Below the pieces are notes generated by a model that saw only the letters and a list, made by a program, of their open reading frames with translations, was not told where the DNA came from and ran no database searches. Position numbers and translations under genes: made by a program. This document shows positions 5,404 through 6,421 of a DNA stretch of 6,421 nt, piece after piece; within the stretch, counting starts at the first letter, position 1; each line of letters begins with the position of its first letter. Source of the stretch: a bacterium (GTDB lineage Bacteria > Desulfobacterota > GWC2-55-46 > S146-80 > JALXFI01); contig JALXFI010000174.1 in assembly GCA_027069035.1 (NCBI GenBank), positions 1 to 6,421 on the forward strand, given 5' to 3'.

Positions 5404-6189
5404 ATGCGAAATGGACCACCATACATATTAACGGCCGAAGAGGTGTCCTTTGCCTATGGTAAAGAGCCTGTTCTTAAGAGGGTAAGCCTGTCCGTCGGCA
5501 AAGGGGAATTTCTGTGTGTTATAGGCCCGAACGGCTCCGGCAAGACCACGTTGCTGAAACTTCTTGATGGGATATTTACCCCTTTGGCGGGGAAGATATT
5601 TCTGCAGGGGATACCCATTGCAGGAATGAAAAGGAGGGAGATATCAAAAAAAATTGCCTTTATCCCGCAGGATGAAGATACCCCTTTTGCATTTTCGGCC
5701 ATGGAGGTAGTCCTTATGGGGAGAACCCCCTATCTCAAAGGTTTTCAGATGGAAGGGGAGCATGACATTGAAGTGGCAAGGAGCTCCATGTCCATGACCG
5801 ACTGCTATCGGTTCAGAGACAGAAATATGGAGACCCTCAGCGGCGGTGAAAAGAGGAGAGTATTTATAGCAAGGGCGCTGGCGCAGGAGCCTGACGTTAT
5901 CCTCATGGATGAGCCAACCACCCACATGGATATCCACCAGCAGATGGATATAATGGAAAAGGTACAGGAACTTAACATGGACGGACTTACGGTGGTTATG
6001 GTCTCTCACGATATAAATCTTGCCTCCCGTTTCTGCAGCAGGCTGGCTGCTCTCAAGGAAGGATTGATTATAACATCCGGCAGGCCGGAGGAGGTCGTTA
6101 ATCCGGATTTTCTTGAAGCGCTCTATGGCTGCCGACTGAGGGTAAATATTGAGGGAGAAAGGCCGTTTGTAACCCTGACAAGGGAGTAA
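5404..6189 (+). CDS. btuD: Cobalamin ABC transporter ATP-binding protein
   Basis: This 261-residue cytoplasmic ATPase would power the BtuC permease. All nucleotide-binding motifs are present: Walker A GPNGSGKTT (41-49), Q-loop Q89, signature LSGGEKRR (145-152), Walker B VILMDEP (165-171), a THMD D-loop (173-176) and the switch histidine in SHD (H202). Length is typical for FepC/BtuD-like proteins. The gene starts 28 nt after the btuC stop, with a modest GTGAGAG upstream of ATG 5404. The conserved strand ILTAEEVSFAYG begins only a few residues in, which supports this start. As with btuC, the family alone does not separate cobalamin from siderophore import; the operon does. Confidence 0.93.
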   Translation: MRNGPPYILTAEEVSFAYGKEPVLKRVSLSVGKGEFLCVIGPNGSGKTTLLKLLDGIFTPLAGKIFLQGIPIAGMKRREISKKIAFIPQDEDTPFAFSAMEVVLMGRTPYLKGFQMEGEHDIEVARSSMSMTDCYRFRDRNMETLSGGEKRRVFIARALAQEPDVILMDEPTTHMDIHQQMDIMEKVQELNMDGLTVVMVSHDINLASRFCSRLAALKEGLIITSGRPEEVVNPDFLEALYGCRLRVNIEGERPFVTLTRE

Positions 6190-6209
6190 GAAGCGAAAGG
6201 AGCAATAAA

Positions 6210-6421
6210 ATGAGGAAGATCATTGCCGTATTGTTTTTGTTACTGTTTACCGGTTTGCCGGTATCTGCCGCTCAGGGAAAAAATGAGACAAAAGTTGATA
6301 AGATAGAAACTGTCGGGGAGGTGGTTGTGAGCGCCACCCGTATGGAGACCTCGACACAGGAGGTTGGCAGTTCGGTCTCTGTAGTTACGAGTGAAGAGAT
6401 TGCAAGCAAACAGGCATCCAC
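6210..6421 (+). CDS. btuB: TonB-dependent outer-membrane receptor, BtuB-like, 5' part only
   Basis: The first 70 codons of a gene are cut off by the window end. ATG 6210 has AAAGGAG at 6196-6202, 7 nt upstream, and follows btuD by 20 nt. The product starts MRKIIAVLFLLLFTGLPVSA, a clear signal peptide with cleavage near residue 20-21. A TonB-box-like segment, EVVVSATRME, spans residues 37-46, and the plug domain begins with VGSSVSVVTSEEI. Family knowledge: these are 22-strand barrels that import ligands with TonB energy. The B12 riboswitch and btuFCD neighbours point to cobalamin. The barrel cannot be seen, so the exact substrate is inferred. Confidence 0.88.
   Translation, partial: MRKIIAVLFLLLFTGLPVSAAQGKNETKVDKIETVGEVVVSATRMETSTQEVGSSVSVVTSEEIASKQAS

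Noticed and set aside
5644..6009. Antisense 121-codon frame opposite btuD
   Set aside because: The + strand carries every ABC ATPase motif here; the reverse frame shows no family features.

Overview
The window comes from a Gram-negative bacterium. It carries the start of a TonB-dependent outer-membrane receptor, a periplasmic binding protein with a signal peptide, and a TonB-box-like motif. Moderate to low GC, AGG-type ribosome binding sites and the gene content would fit a Nitrospirota- or Desulfobacterota-like organism, but no phylogenetic marker here settles this.

Layout, all genes on the + strand. (1) 139-1413: an integral-membrane M48/Ste24-type zinc metalloprotease. (2) 1382-1727: a short non-autonomous mobile-element-like unit bounded by 28-nt inverted repeats with 26 of 28 positions matching. 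It fills the whole gap between the protease and folC and runs into both reading frames, supplying the last ten protease codons and codons 5-14 of folC. (3) 1688-2989: folC (dihydrofolate/folylpolyglutamate synthase). Its last eight codons and stop lie in a third, solo copy of the same repeat end (2963-2987). (4) 2990-3441: a noncoding regulatory stretch with a probable sigma-70-type promoter, a complete cobalamin riboswitch aptamer, a linker hairpin and an intrinsic terminator. (5) 3442-6421: a vitamin B12 uptake operon in the order btuF (periplasmic binding protein), btuC (permease), btuD (ATPase) and a btuB-like receptor cut off by the window end.

The B12 genes form one functional unit. The receptor would take cobalamin across the outer membrane, BtuF would capture it in the periplasm, and BtuC/BtuD would import it using ATP. 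The riboswitch upstream would stop transcription when cobalamin is plentiful. The upstream protease and folC have no visible functional tie to B12 import.

The most unusual signal is the family of repeat ends (core GGGGTCAG-R-TCT) placed exactly at the C-terminus of the protease and at both termini of FolC, where they have become coding sequence and supply stop codons. A second oddity is an 11-nt sequence of the riboswitch aptamer repeated exactly in the 5' arm of the downstream terminator.
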